In this document: one piece after another, positions 45,832 to 54,266 of the stretch
Numbering within the stretch: position 1 is the stretch's first letter
Layout: each line of letters opens with the position of its first letter
From: Desulfuromonadales bacterium
Lineage (GTDB): Bacteria; Desulfobacterota; Desulfuromonadia; Desulfuromonadales; Geopsychrobacteraceae
Length of the DNA stretch: 64,000 nt
Direction of reading: 5' to 3'
Assembly (NCBI GenBank): GCA_016931615.1
Contig: JAFGEL010000056.1
Coordinates: forward strand, 28,386-92,385
The notes under the pieces: generated by a model
Seen by the model: the letters and a program-made list of their open reading frames with translations, nothing else
The model's database searches: none
Told to the model about the DNA's origin: nothing
Made by a program: the position numbers and the translations under genes

Positions 45832-48264
45832 ATGCACGATAATTTCGAAGATCATGACGAATCGATAGAATATGAGATAGAAGTCGAAACCGATGCTGAT
45901 GTTCAGGCCATTCCCGACGATGGACTGGTCCTGGCAAGGGATATTCTTCCTTCACGCCTGCCAATCATCCCGCTGCGCCCGAGGCCGGCATTTCCCGGCG
46001 TCATCATCCCCCTGACCGTCAACGGCGAAGCTCGGGTGCGGACCATCAAGCACGCCATGGAAACGGAATCCCAGGCCATCGGGCTGGTTATGGTCAAGGA
46101 ACTGGATGAGGAGGATTCAACCACCAACCTGCAGAAGGTCGGGGTTGCAGCCAAAATCCTCAAACTGATTCATACCGACAAGGAAAGCGCCCACGTTCTC
46201 GTCAACAGCCTTGAGCGTTTCAGCATCGAAGAGGTTCACGAGGTCAACGACGTCATTTATACCGATGTCACCTATTTTCTCAGCACCATTTACTCCGACA
46301 ATCCCGAGCTGAAAGCCTATTCCATGGCGATCATCTCGACCCTCAAGGAGCTGGTTCAGATCAACCCTCTGTATTCAGAGGAAATCAAACTGTTTCTCGG
46401 CCGCACCAGCATGGACGACCCGGCCCGGCTTACCGATTTTGCCGCTAACCTGACCAACGCCGACGGTTTCGAGCTTCAGGATGTCCTGGAAACCTTCGAT
46501 ATTCATCGGCGCATCGACAAGGTGCTGGTATTGCTGAAAAAAGAACTCGAGGTTTCACGCCTGCAGACCAAGATTTCTCAACAGATCGAGGAAAAAATTT
46601 CCAAGCAGCAACGTGAATTTTTTCTCCGCGAGCAGTTCAAGGCGATCAAAAAAGAGCTCGGCCTTGAGAAAGAGGGAAAAGTTTCCGAGATTGAAAAATA
46701 CCAGGAGCGCCTGAAAACTCTGACCCTCAACGAAGAAGCACAAAAGGCCGTAGATGAGGAAATTGAGAAGCTGCAGCTGATTGAGCCGTCCTCCCCCGAA
46801 TACAATGTCAGCCGTAACTATCTGGACTGGCTGACGATTCTGCCCTGGGGCAAATTCAGTAAAGATTCGTACGACCTCAAACGCGCCCGCCGGGTCCTGG
46901 ATCGTGATCATTACGGATTGGACGACGTCAAAGAGCGGATTCTTGAATTCATCGCCGTCGGCAAGATGAAGGGCGATATTTCCGGGTCAATTCTCTGCCT
47001 GGTCGGCCCGCCCGGAGTCGGAAAAACCTCGATCGGCAAAAGCATTGCCGACACTCTGAAGCGCAAATTCTACCGCTTTTCCGTCGGCGGCATGCGTGAC
47101 GAAGCGGAGATCAAGGGCCATCGCCGTACCTACATCGGCGCCATGCCGGGCAAAGCCATTCAGGCAATGAAAAGTGCCGGAACCGCGAATCCGGTCCTGA
47201 TGCTCGACGAAATCGACAAGATCGGGGCTTCCTTTCAGGGCGATCCCGCTTCAGCCCTGCTCGAAGTGCTTGATCCTGAGCAGAACGGCAGCTTCCGCGA
47301 TCATTATCTGGACGTCCCTTTCGACCTGTCCAATGTACTGTTCATCGCCACGGCGAATCAGCTCGACACCATCCCGGCGCCGTTGCTCGATCGTATGGAA
47401 GTCATTCGCCTGTCTGGCTACATCCTTGAAGAAAAACTGGAGATCGCCCGCCGCTACCTGATCCCCAAGGCCCTGAAAAGCCACGGCATGACGCGTGCCC
47501 AGATCGGCATCAGCAAGTCGACCATCGCCGACATTGTTGACCGCTACGCGCGTGAAGCCGGGGTTCGGGGCCTGGAAAACAAAATCAAGAAAATCATGCG
47601 GAAAGCGGCTATGGAATTCGCCGAGGGACGCGAAGAAAAAATCCAGGTCATCAAACGTGATATTGAACATTACCTCGGCAAACCAATTTTCGCCGAAGAA
47701 GAGCTGATCAAAGATTCACCGGGAGTCGTCACCGGCCTGGCCTGGACCCGTCTGGGCGGGGCCACCCTGCAGATCGAGGCGACAGCCATGAAAAGCAAGG
47801 GCAAAGGCTTCAAACAAACCGGCCAGCTCGGCAAGGTTATGGTCGAAAGCTCGGAAATCGCTTATTCCTATGTCATGGGGCACTTGGATAAGTACAAGAT
47901 TCCCGAAGACTACTTTGACAGCCACTTCATTCATCTTCACGTTCCGGCCGGAGCGACCCCTAAAGACGGTCCGTCCGCCGGGATCACCATGACCACGGCA
48001 TTATTGTCGATGATTATGAACAAACCGGTTCGTAAAAAACTCGGCATGACCGGTGAGCTGTCGCTGACCGGGCGGGTTCTACCGATCGGCGGGGTCAAGG
48101 AAAAAACCATTGCTGCCCGCCGGGCCGGGCTGACCACCCTGATTTTCCCTGCGGACAACAAAAAAGATTATGATGAACTGCCGGATTATTTACGCGCCGG
48201 GATTGAAGTTCATTTTGTCAAAGACTATCGAGATGTTTTCAAGCTCGCTTTCAGCGTGAAATGA
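45832..48264 (+). CDS. lon: ATP-dependent Lon protease
   Basis: An 810-residue LonA protease. N-terminal substrate domain (~35-230) with L-P-I-I-P-L-R; AAA+ Walker A G-P-P-G-V-G-K-T near 387; C-terminal protease with catalytic Ser in D-G-P-S-A-G near 710 and Lys in the following G-x-V-x-x-x-G-G-V-K-E-K-region. The very acidic N-terminus (D/E-rich, ~1-30) is longer than in E. coli Lon. It degrades misfolded and regulatory proteins. A 74-residue gene follows at 25 nt and is likely co-transcribed. Confidence 0.98.
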   Translation: MHDNFEDHDESIEYEIEVETDADVQAIPDDGLVLARDILPSRLPIIPLRPRPAFPGVIIPLTVNGEARVRTIKHAMETESQAIGLVMVKELDEEDSTTNLQKVGVAAKILKLIHTDKESAHVLVNSLERFSIEEVHEVNDVIYTDVTYFLSTIYSDNPELKAYSMAIISTLKELVQINPLYSEEIKLFLGRTSMDDPARLTDFAANLTNADGFELQDVLETFDIHRRIDKVLVLLKKELEVSRLQTKISQQIEEKISKQQREFFLREQFKAIKKELGLEKEGKVSEIEKYQERLKTLTLNEEAQKAVDEEIEKLQLIEPSSPEYNVSRNYLDWLTILPWGKFSKDSYDLKRARRVLDRDHYGLDDVKERILEFIAVGKMKGDISGSILCLVGPPGVGKTSIGKSIADTLKRKFYRFSVGGMRDEAEIKGHRRTYIGAMPGKAIQAMKSAGTANPVLMLDEIDKIGASFQGDPASALLEVLDPEQNGSFRDHYLDVPFDLSNVLFIATANQLDTIPAPLLDRMEVIRLSGYILEEKLEIARRYLIPKALKSHGMTRAQIGISKSTIADIVDRYAREAGVRGLENKIKKIMRKAAMEFAEGREEKIQVIKRDIEHYLGKPIFAEEELIKDSPGVVTGLAWTRLGGATLQIEATAMKSKGKGFKQTGQLGKVMVESSEIAYSYVMGHLDKYKIPEDYFDSHFIHLHVPAGATPKDGPSAGITMTTALLSMIMNKPVRKKLGMTGELSLTGRVLPIGGVKEKTIAARRAGLTTLIFPADNKKDYDELPDYLRAGIEVHFVKDYRDVFKLAFSVK

Positions 48265-48289
48265 AGCCACACCAATCCAAGGAGTTGTC

Positions 48290-48514
48290 ATGACCAGCGC
48301 AGAAATCAAAGCCGCCCTGATGGGGTTGTCGATTGAAGAGAAGAAAGCCTTTATTATAGAAGCCTTGCCTGAACTGGCCGGGGATGTCATCAAAGAACCG
48401 GGTTTTATGATGCAGCTGTTTCCGGTTCTCCTCGGCATCCTCAAACAAAGTGGTATGGACCTGCAACAGTTACTGCAGTTGGCAACCATGATGGCGGGAC
48501 AGGAACAGCAATAA
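48290..48514 (+). CDS. Small helical protein downstream of lon, unknown
   Basis: A 74-residue, mostly helical protein (M-T-S-A-E-I-K-A-A-L-M-G-L-S...), with a hydrophobic, Met/Leu/Gln-rich C-terminal half. It has a clear AAGGAG ribosome-binding site, lies 25 nt after lon and shares its terminator. No family recognised. It could be a Lon adaptor or simply an operon neighbour. Confidence 0.75.
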   Translation: MTSAEIKAALMGLSIEEKKAFIIEALPELAGDVIKEPGFMMQLFPVLLGILKQSGMDLQQLLQLATMMAGQEQQ

Positions 48515-48542
48515 TCTGCTCCCCCCACGAAATCTTCAATCG

Positions 48543-48577
48543 AAAACGGCTTCATTCAAAAATGAAGCCGTTTTTTT
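48543..48577 (+). terminator. Terminator of the lon operon
   Basis: A 14-bp perfect stem (AAAACGGCTTCATT and its complement) with a CAAA loop, running into TTTTTTT. Confidence 0.95.
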
Positions 48578-48624
48578 AGCTGGGGAGACAGGACTCAGCA
48601 CTATCAAAGGGCAAAATGCCACCG

Positions 48625-50565
48625 TCAGCTCTTTTCCCAGAGCAGCAAAACCTGAGCATTGTGTGGCTCTGGTGCGGTTCCAACAGACGTTGAGCGTTCG
48701 ACCCGCAAACTTGAAAATGGCGATAAATTCCCTTTCAGCTCCTCCATTGTCGGGAGATCCTGCCTGTCTGCGACAGGAAGCGAGATTAACCCGGCAGCCG
48801 AAAAAACCCGTTCGCAGGTCAAACTGCCAACCCAGAGCGGAAGATTCGCATCACGCAGTTCAAACCTGCTGGGCCACAAACGCAGCAGGAGGCGGTGGTC
48901 ATCACGATAACGAACCATGATCAGTCGTTCCTGGCGACCTTCGGCAAGTTGAGGCAGGACCGGAAACTGTTGTAGCTCTACATGGGGAATAAAAAAATTC
49001 AGCAGCTGTTTAAATCTGAGTTGGCTGCTGACGGCCCAGCCCTGTTTTTGCAGCTGCTGCGAAAGCATCTGCGGATCTCCCGCCCATTGCAGGGTTAAAG
49101 GTTGTTCCTGTTCTCCTTCAAAATCTATCCGCCAGCCTGGGAGTTTCTGCCAGGCTTGAGTCTGCCAATCATTCAGGCTGAAACTTTGTATCTGCTCCTG
49201 AGGTTGGTAGCGGGCCAGATCGGTTGTGTGACGGCGCTGAATATGCCAACCACCGACCACCAGCAAAGCACAGAGGAAACCGGCAACAATCGGTGTGCGC
49301 GGTAACGGTGGTTCAGACCTGCGCAGGTAAAAAATTCCCAGAAAAATGGCCCAGGCCCAGCCGAGAGCGAGGCCGCCAAGCACATCCGAGAACCAGTGCG
49401 CTCCAAGGTAGAGACGGGAAAAAGCAATCAGCAGCGGCAGCCCGACAGCACCGGCAAAGGGCAACCAACGCCATTTCGCAGTGAAACTGCGGACCAGCAA
49501 CACGGCCAGAAAACTGTAAATCACCACGCTCATGGTTGTATGTCCGCTGGGAAAGCTCCAGGCGGAAAGACCCTGATAGATATCGATCGGACGGGGCCGA
49601 TGCAACAGCCACATAAACAGCTGAACCAATCCCCCGGCACCGCTAGCGGCGGCACACCAGTAGAGAGCTATGCGGTATCGACGTTTCAACAAAAAGTAGA
49701 GCAGTGCAGTGGCCAGAATCGCTGCGTTGGGAAGACTATCACCCAATTCAGTCATGGCAACCATAATCCGGTCTCCCCAGGGCGTTCGCAATGATTGCAG
49801 AAACCGGTAAATCGATTGATCCGCCTGAACCAGTGGGTCCATGTTAACCACGTCTTCAAGAACGCCGAGAAAAAGCCAGCCGGCCAGCACCAGAGAAAGG
49901 CACAGGAGGGGTAACAGCAAGCGCTCACCCCGTGGGCCGAGTTTGCCCAGCCAGGTGAAAACTTTTCTGCTTAGAGCAAAAACCGACCAGATCAAGAGCA
50001 ACAACAGCAGGACGAAAAGACTCAAGCGCATGCTGACCGCACCGACAAGAGCCAGTGAACTTCCGAGGAGGACACCGGGCATGATGTAAGCGAACGCCCA
50101 GCCGACAGCGGACAGGATGTTCACCCACAGAAAGTTACTCAGGGGCATGTCAAGCATGCCTGCCACCACCGGGATAATCGGTCGCACCGGTCCGACAAAA
50201 CGACCGAGGAAAACACTTTTGCCCCCATGACGGTGAAAAAAACTTTCACCGCTGACCAACAGTCCGGAATATTTATTGAACGGCCAGAAATGGGTGATAT
50301 CCCGATGATAATGTTTTCCCAACCAGAAACTGATGCCGTCACCGGCAATGGCTCCGAGAATGGCGACAGACAAGGTCGTCGGCAAAGAAAGCGCGCCGTT
50401 TCCGACAAAAGCACCGATGCCGATCATCAGAGCCGTCCCCGGAACCAGCAGGCCGACCAGAGCCAGAGATTCAGAGAAAGCAATCAAAAATATTGCCGGA
50501 TAAGCCACTGCCGGATGGTGCGCCACCCAGTTTAAAGTCGCATTCCAGATTTCCGCCCAATGCAT
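48625..50565 (-). CDS. DedA (VTT)-PAP2 phosphatase fusion with LssY-like C-terminus
   Basis: A 646-residue membrane protein. DedA/VTT domain at ~20-175 (F-x-E-S-L-A near 30, G-R-F-V-G-P-V-R-P near 121). PAP2 domain at ~265-410 with all three phosphatase motifs: H-R-P-R-P (322-326), P-S-G-H (339-342) and S-R-x5-H-W-x-S-D (383-394). The soluble C-terminus (~430-646) resembles LssY_C. Expected role: lipid phosphate or undecaprenyl pyrophosphate dephosphorylation coupled to lipid flipping. It is convergent with lon. Confidence 0.92.
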   Translation of the reverse strand: MHWAEIWNATLNWVAHHPAVAYPAIFLIAFSESLALVGLLVPGTALMIGIGAFVGNGALSLPTTLSVAILGAIAGDGISFWLGKHYHRDITHFWPFNKYSGLLVSGESFFHRHGGKSVFLGRFVGPVRPIIPVVAGMLDMPLSNFLWVNILSAVGWAFAYIMPGVLLGSSLALVGAVSMRLSLFVLLLLLLIWSVFALSRKVFTWLGKLGPRGERLLLPLLCLSLVLAGWLFLGVLEDVVNMDPLVQADQSIYRFLQSLRTPWGDRIMVAMTELGDSLPNAAILATALLYFLLKRRYRIALYWCAAASGAGGLVQLFMWLLHRPRPIDIYQGLSAWSFPSGHTTMSVVIYSFLAVLLVRSFTAKWRWLPFAGAVGLPLLIAFSRLYLGAHWFSDVLGGLALGWAWAIFLGIFYLRRSEPPLPRTPIVAGFLCALLVVGGWHIQRRHTTDLARYQPQEQIQSFSLNDWQTQAWQKLPGWRIDFEGEQEQPLTLQWAGDPQMLSQQLQKQGWAVSSQLRFKQLLNFFIPHVELQQFPVLPQLAEGRQERLIMVRYRDDHRLLLRLWPSRFELRDANLPLWVGSLTCERVFSAAGLISLPVADRQDLPTMEELKGNLSPFSSLRVERSTSVGTAPEPHNAQVLLLWEKS

Positions 50566-50848
50566 CAGGATCCCATACGGCGATCAGATTTGATTTCTTT
50601 GCCGCGCCGAAGTTACCATAACTTCATAATTTCAATAGGTTAGCTGACAATACTAACTATGAAAGAAAAGATATTTTTCCGTTACTGCCGATTGCCAGAT
50701 TGCACCACTCCTGCTCAACAGATCGTTCCCCGGACGGGCTCGCTCAATTGACTTCTGCTCATATGGTGATAAAAATGTTTACAGGTTTTCAAGTCAGTTG
50801 AAGTGATCATCTGGATCCAGTTTAACATTTCATTAAAGGAGAATTTAA

Positions 50849-51178
50849 ATGAAAAAGCTTGGAACGCTCATCACCATTGCAGCCCTCTTTCCCCTGCTGT
50901 TTTCAGGCTGTGCGGCCAAACTCTCAAGTACAGATCAGGCAAAACTGGATGAGGCACTGGTAGCCGCTGAAAGTGCCAGTCAGTCGGCACTGAGGGCCGA
51001 AGCGGCAGCCAACCGTGCTGAAGCTGCGGCACAGAGAGCCGAAGCCGCCGGGCAGAAGTCTGTTTCTGCCGCCAACCGTGCGGAAGACGCGGCCCAGAGA
51101 GCTGAACGCGCAGCGGCTCAGGCAGAAATGAGCGCTCAAAAAGCCACGAAAGCTTTTGAGCTGAGCCAGCAGAAATGA
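50849..51178 (+). CDS. Alanine-zipper lipoprotein
   Basis: A 109-residue lipoprotein. Signal peptide with lipobox F-S-G-C at 18-21. The mature part is an alanine-rich coiled coil with repeated A-x2-R-A-E-x-A-A-Q-R-A-E heptads (~45-95), resembling Lpp/OprI-type alanine zippers. Likely outer-membrane anchored, trimeric. GGAGAA ribosome-binding site. No lysine-rich C-terminal Lpp motif apart from the final K. Confidence 0.88.
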   Translation: MKKLGTLITIAALFPLLFSGCAAKLSSTDQAKLDEALVAAESASQSALRAEAAANRAEAAAQRAEAAGQKSVSAANRAEDAAQRAERAAAQAEMSAQKATKAFELSQQK

Positions 51179-51245
51179 CCAATGTGCTGCTATTCCGGGG
51201 GTCGACTACGGCCTTCGGAATAGCGCATCCGCCTGAATCCACTCA

Positions 51246-52151
51246 TCAGAAACGATCGATAAGCTGAGGGATTCCCCGTTTTTCAAGCAGATTTTTTTCC
51301 AGGTTGTCGACAGTCAAAGGCCTTGACCACCCAAGCTCTACGACCTGTTGCCGGATGTCCAACAGTGGGTCAGCCACCCGGCCCAGGTAGTCGGCATGGA
51401 CTTCCACGAACAGGTTGTGCTCATCGCGCCCAACCTTGAACGGCCGATAAATAATCCTGACCGGGGTTGATTTTTCAACTCTGCCCACCAGGTCGACTAT
51501 GTCCCGTGGATAAAGCCGAATACACCCGTGGCTGACGCGCCGACCGATACCGTAGGGGCGGTTGGTGCCGTGAATACCGTAGCCCGTAATCGACAGCCCG
51601 ATCCAATGGGAACCGAGCGGATTGTCCGGGCCGGGTTGAATCTGTATCGGCCGATCCGGCTCCGCCAGACGCATCTGCCCAGGCATCGTCCAGACCGGAT
51701 TCTCAATGATGGAGGTCACCCGAAAATCGCCCTCCGGGGTCATCCAGCCTTCACGCCCCAAACCGATAGGATAGATCCGCACCCGCATTTTCCCGGATTC
51801 TTCCCACAGTAGATAAAGCCGGTATTCAGCCAGGTTGATGGTGATTCCCGGTTCCAGATCAACCGGCAATACTGTCGCATAAGGCAGCAGCAATTCGGTC
51901 CCTGCTTTTGGCTGCCAGGGGTCAATCCCGGGATTGGCGGCAACCAGGGCCGAATATCCCAAATTCCCGCGGCGGGCAATCTCGATCAGCGTATCGCCGT
52001 ACCCCACGGTAAAGGTTCTATTTTTACCGATAAGCTGCCCTTTTGAATCCGGATTGATCAGACTGGCTTCAAAGGAGCGCGGATACCAGGAAAAACCCGG
52101 TTGCGGAAGGATAAACAGGATACAGAGGCTGTAACATAAAATTTTTCGCAT
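51246..52151 (-). CDS. L,D-transpeptidase (YkuD) with LysM
   Basis: A 301-residue exported enzyme. Signal peptide (~1-21), LysM-like segment (~45-92: Y-G-D-T-L-I-E-I-A-R), then YkuD domain (~100-240) with G-I-H-G-T near 195 and catalytic S-H-G-C-I-R-L near 210. It forms 3-3 peptidoglycan cross-links or attaches lipoproteins to the wall. The alanine-zipper lipoprotein gene lies convergent next door; a functional link is possible but unproven. Confidence 0.93.
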   Translation of the reverse strand: MRKILCYSLCILFILPQPGFSWYPRSFEASLINPDSKGQLIGKNRTFTVGYGDTLIEIARRGNLGYSALVAANPGIDPWQPKAGTELLLPYATVLPVDLEPGITINLAEYRLYLLWEESGKMRVRIYPIGLGREGWMTPEGDFRVTSIIENPVWTMPGQMRLAEPDRPIQIQPGPDNPLGSHWIGLSITGYGIHGTNRPYGIGRRVSHGCIRLYPRDIVDLVGRVEKSTPVRIIYRPFKVGRDEHNLFVEVHADYLGRVADPLLDIRQQVVELGWSRPLTVDNLEKNLLEKRGIPQLIDRF

Positions 52152-52278
52152 AGCTGCAAGTATAGCTGAATATCGCCGGTTTCAATAAGTCTTGATCACC
52201 GCAGCTTTATGAACCCCCGCCTTGACCTGATTCAAATCAATCTGTTAAATTCACCCGCGTTTAAAACTGACCGTCACC

Positions 52279-52306
52279 AGGGGACAGAATACCAGTTCTG
52301 TCCCCT
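52279..52306 (+). repeat. REP-like hairpin upstream of trpS
   Basis: A perfect 11-bp stem, AGGGGACAGAA/TTCTGTCCCCT, with a 6-nt loop, followed by CTTTAT. It resembles the GGGGACAGAA-type palindromes often found near RAYT transposases. It lies 29 nt before the trpS start and may also attenuate transcription. Confidence 0.6.
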
Positions 52307-52334
52307 CTTTATAGAACGAGTGGAGAACCGAACA

Positions 52335-53300
52335 ATGCGCATCCTGTCTGGCATTCAACCTTCCGGATCCCTGCACCTGGGAAACTTCTTCGGCATGATG
52401 AAAAAGATGATCGACTATCAGGAACAGGAAGACCTGTTCTGTTTCATCGCCAATTATCATGCGATGACCAGCCTTTCAGACGGCAAAGCCCTTGCCCAGG
52501 GGACCCTGGAAGCAGCAGCCAACTTTCTGGCCCTGGGCCTGGATCCAGAAAAAAGCACCTTCTGGGTTCAGTCCGATGTTCCTGAAGTGCAGGAGCTGAC
52601 GTGGATTTTATCCAACTTCACCCCCATGGGCCTGTTGGAACGGTGCCACAGTTACAAGGACAAGGTCGCCCAGGGGATTAAACCGAATCATGGCCTGTTT
52701 GCCTATCCCGTGCTCATGGCCGCTGATATCCTATTGTTCCAGAGTGACAGGGTGCCGGTCGGTAAGGACCAGAAGCAACATCTTGAGGTGGCACGAGATA
52801 TAGCTATCAAGTACAACAACGAATACGGTGACGTTTTTACTGTCCCCGAACCGGAAATTGATGAGGATGTCGCGACTGTCCCGGGGCTGGATGGCCGCAA
52901 GATGAGCAAAAGCTACGGCAATACCATTGACCTCTTTCTTGGCGAAAAGGCTCTGCGCAAGCAGGTCATGCGCATCGTCACCGATCCAACCCCGGTAGAG
53001 GAGCCGAAAGATCCGGACAGCTGTAATATTTTCCAGATTTACCGCCTGTTCCTCGACCGGCAGGGAGTTGAGGACCTGCGTCAGCGTTACCTGACTCCGG
53101 GACTGCGTTATGGCGATGTCAAACAGGAACTGTTCGAAACCACGCGAGACTTCTTTGCCCCCTACACCGAAAAAAGAAACGAGCTGCTGGCCGATCCTCA
53201 GGGCTTGAGAAAGATTCTTGAACAAGGGGCAGAAAAAGCGCGGCACGCTGCTTCCAAGACCTTACGCAAAGTCAGAAAAAAAGGCGGTCTCAGCTACTGA
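52335..53300 (+). CDS. trpS: Tryptophanyl-tRNA synthetase
   Basis: A 321-residue class I synthetase. Near the N-terminus are G-I-Q-P-S-G-S-L-H-L-G-N (HIGH-type) and at ~195 K-M-S-K-S (KMSKS loop). It charges tRNA-Trp in the cytoplasm. ATG 52335 is preceded by GGAGA and gives the conserved MRILSGIQPSG N-terminus; an in-frame ATG at 52209 would translate through the hairpin and is rejected. Confidence 0.96.
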   Translation: MRILSGIQPSGSLHLGNFFGMMKKMIDYQEQEDLFCFIANYHAMTSLSDGKALAQGTLEAAANFLALGLDPEKSTFWVQSDVPEVQELTWILSNFTPMGLLERCHSYKDKVAQGIKPNHGLFAYPVLMAADILLFQSDRVPVGKDQKQHLEVARDIAIKYNNEYGDVFTVPEPEIDEDVATVPGLDGRKMSKSYGNTIDLFLGEKALRKQVMRIVTDPTPVEEPKDPDSCNIFQIYRLFLDRQGVEDLRQRYLTPGLRYGDVKQELFETTRDFFAPYTEKRNELLADPQGLRKILEQGAEKARHAASKTLRKVRKKGGLSY

Positions 53301-53355
53301 GCCTTCAAGAACCCTGGTATAATTTGACCAGGATTTTCTCTTCGGGAGGTGAATG

Positions 53356-53532
53356 ATGACCAGCTACAGGAAATGGTTCTGTCACTGCAAGGGACAGCCT
53401 CGGGAACTGGTCCCTGACCCCTATGTTGAAGAGGACTCACTGGAACCAAGCTGTCTGCTCTGTGGCGCAACACCCTCATCCGATCCGAGGCACACCATCA
53501 GCTATAAAGAGTACGAGGATTACTCAGACTGA
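53356..53532 (+). CDS. Small cysteine-rich protein (58 aa), unknown
   Basis: A 58-residue protein with C-H-C near residue 9-11 and C-L-L-C near 33-36, a possible zinc knuckle. Clear GGAGG ribosome-binding site 6 nt before ATG 53356 (another ATG at 53353 is in frame). It starts 55 nt after trpS. Its 3' end overlaps the convergent DUF4177 gene by 13 nt. No family recognised. Confidence 0.65.
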   Translation: MTSYRKWFCHCKGQPRELVPDPYVEEDSLEPSCLLCGATPSSDPRHTISYKEYEDYSD

Positions 53533-53714
53533 AGGTCGTCACCCGAAGCATCGCGAGTGAAGGTCAAAAAAGCCATTCCCGGCCGGCGACTAGCATCGCG
53601 CATGGCGAAGTGAATCCCTTCAAACGACCAGCCTCGGGCTGTCCAGGTATTGAGGATTTGCTCCAGAGTGAGATCATCAACCTGGCTGGTTTCGACCACT
53701 TTATACGTCAACAT
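53520..53714 (-). CDS. DUF4177-like small protein
   Basis: A 64-residue protein with the layout of DUF4177: Y-K-V-V-E near the N-terminus, then L-N-T-W-T-A-R-G-W-S-F-E-G-I-H-F and a closing A-F-L-T-F-T-R. Function unknown. AGGAAAGG lies upstream of the ATG. Confidence 0.75.
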   Translation of the reverse strand: MLTYKVVETSQVDDLTLEQILNTWTARGWSFEGIHFAMRDASRRPGMAFLTFTRDASGDDLQSE

Positions 53715-53758
53715 GAGAAAACCATCCTTTCCTCATTTCAATGGCGGCTAGAAACTCT

Positions 53759-53995
53759 ATGATCCGCGGACAGCAACGCCAATATTACTTTCGACTTAAC
53801 ATCCCGCAGGACCGGTTCCTGCGTTATTACCGGGGCTCCGCCAACAGCGTGCAGGTGATCTCCGAATGCGGTAAAAGTCTGCGTTTCCCCGCAACCCGCT
53901 TACGCCCTTTACTGACCCAGCACGGAGTTCGCGGACGCTTCTGCCTGACCGTTGACGCCAACAACCGTTTCATCAGCCTTCAAGCTGCGGACTAA
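53759..53995 (+). CDS. DUF2835 family protein
   Basis: A 78-residue protein: Y-Y-F-R-L-N-I-P near 8, L-R-Y-Y-R-G, the P-A-T-R-L-R-P block and a G-V-R-G-R-F-C-L-T-V-D ending, matching DUF2835. Function unknown. ATG at 53759 is taken; ATG 53741 is in frame, and neither has a strong ribosome-binding site. Confidence 0.82.
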   Translation: MIRGQQRQYYFRLNIPQDRFLRYYRGSANSVQVISECGKSLRFPATRLRPLLTQHGVRGRFCLTVDANNRFISLQAAD

Positions 53996-54071
53996 TTCCC
54001 GACAAAAAAAATCATTCCTGTATTGCACAATTCCTATCGTTTTAGTAGTATTAACTCAAGGCAACAAACAT

Positions 54072-54118
54072 TTGGCGCATCGGCTCTCCCCCTCCTGGCT
54101 GATGCGCCTATTTTTTTT
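54072..54118 (+). terminator. Intrinsic terminator of the DUF2835 gene
   Basis: Stem GGCGCATCGGC/GCTGATGCGCC with one mismatch, followed by TATTTTTTTT. Confidence 0.88.
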
Positions 54119-54125
54119 CGGTTTT

Positions 54126-54266
54126 ATAACCAAAAAAAAGGGTTGTCGCCAAGACACGAAGAACGCCAAGAAGATCAAAATCAGTTTTTGAGTTTTCAAC
54201 TCAAGGCGAAAGCCCTTCTTGGTATCCTTGGAGACTTCGTGGCTACGCAGCCTTTGTTTTGGTTAT
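54126..54266. repeat. MITE-like inverted-repeat element
   Basis: 141 bp with long imperfect inverted arms. Ends are ATAACCAAAA and TTTTGGTTAT. Inner parts include GTCGCCAAGACACGAAGAA on the left and TTCTTGGTATCCTTGGAGAC on the right. The centre holds a small TTGAG/CTCAA stem. The CCAAGACACGAAG/CTTGG pattern resembles a repeat scattered through many bacterial genomes. No coding capacity. Confidence 0.75.

Noticed and set aside
52279..52306. T-box riboswitch for trpS
   Set aside because: The hairpin is too short and lacks T-box and specifier features; it better fits a REP-like palindrome.
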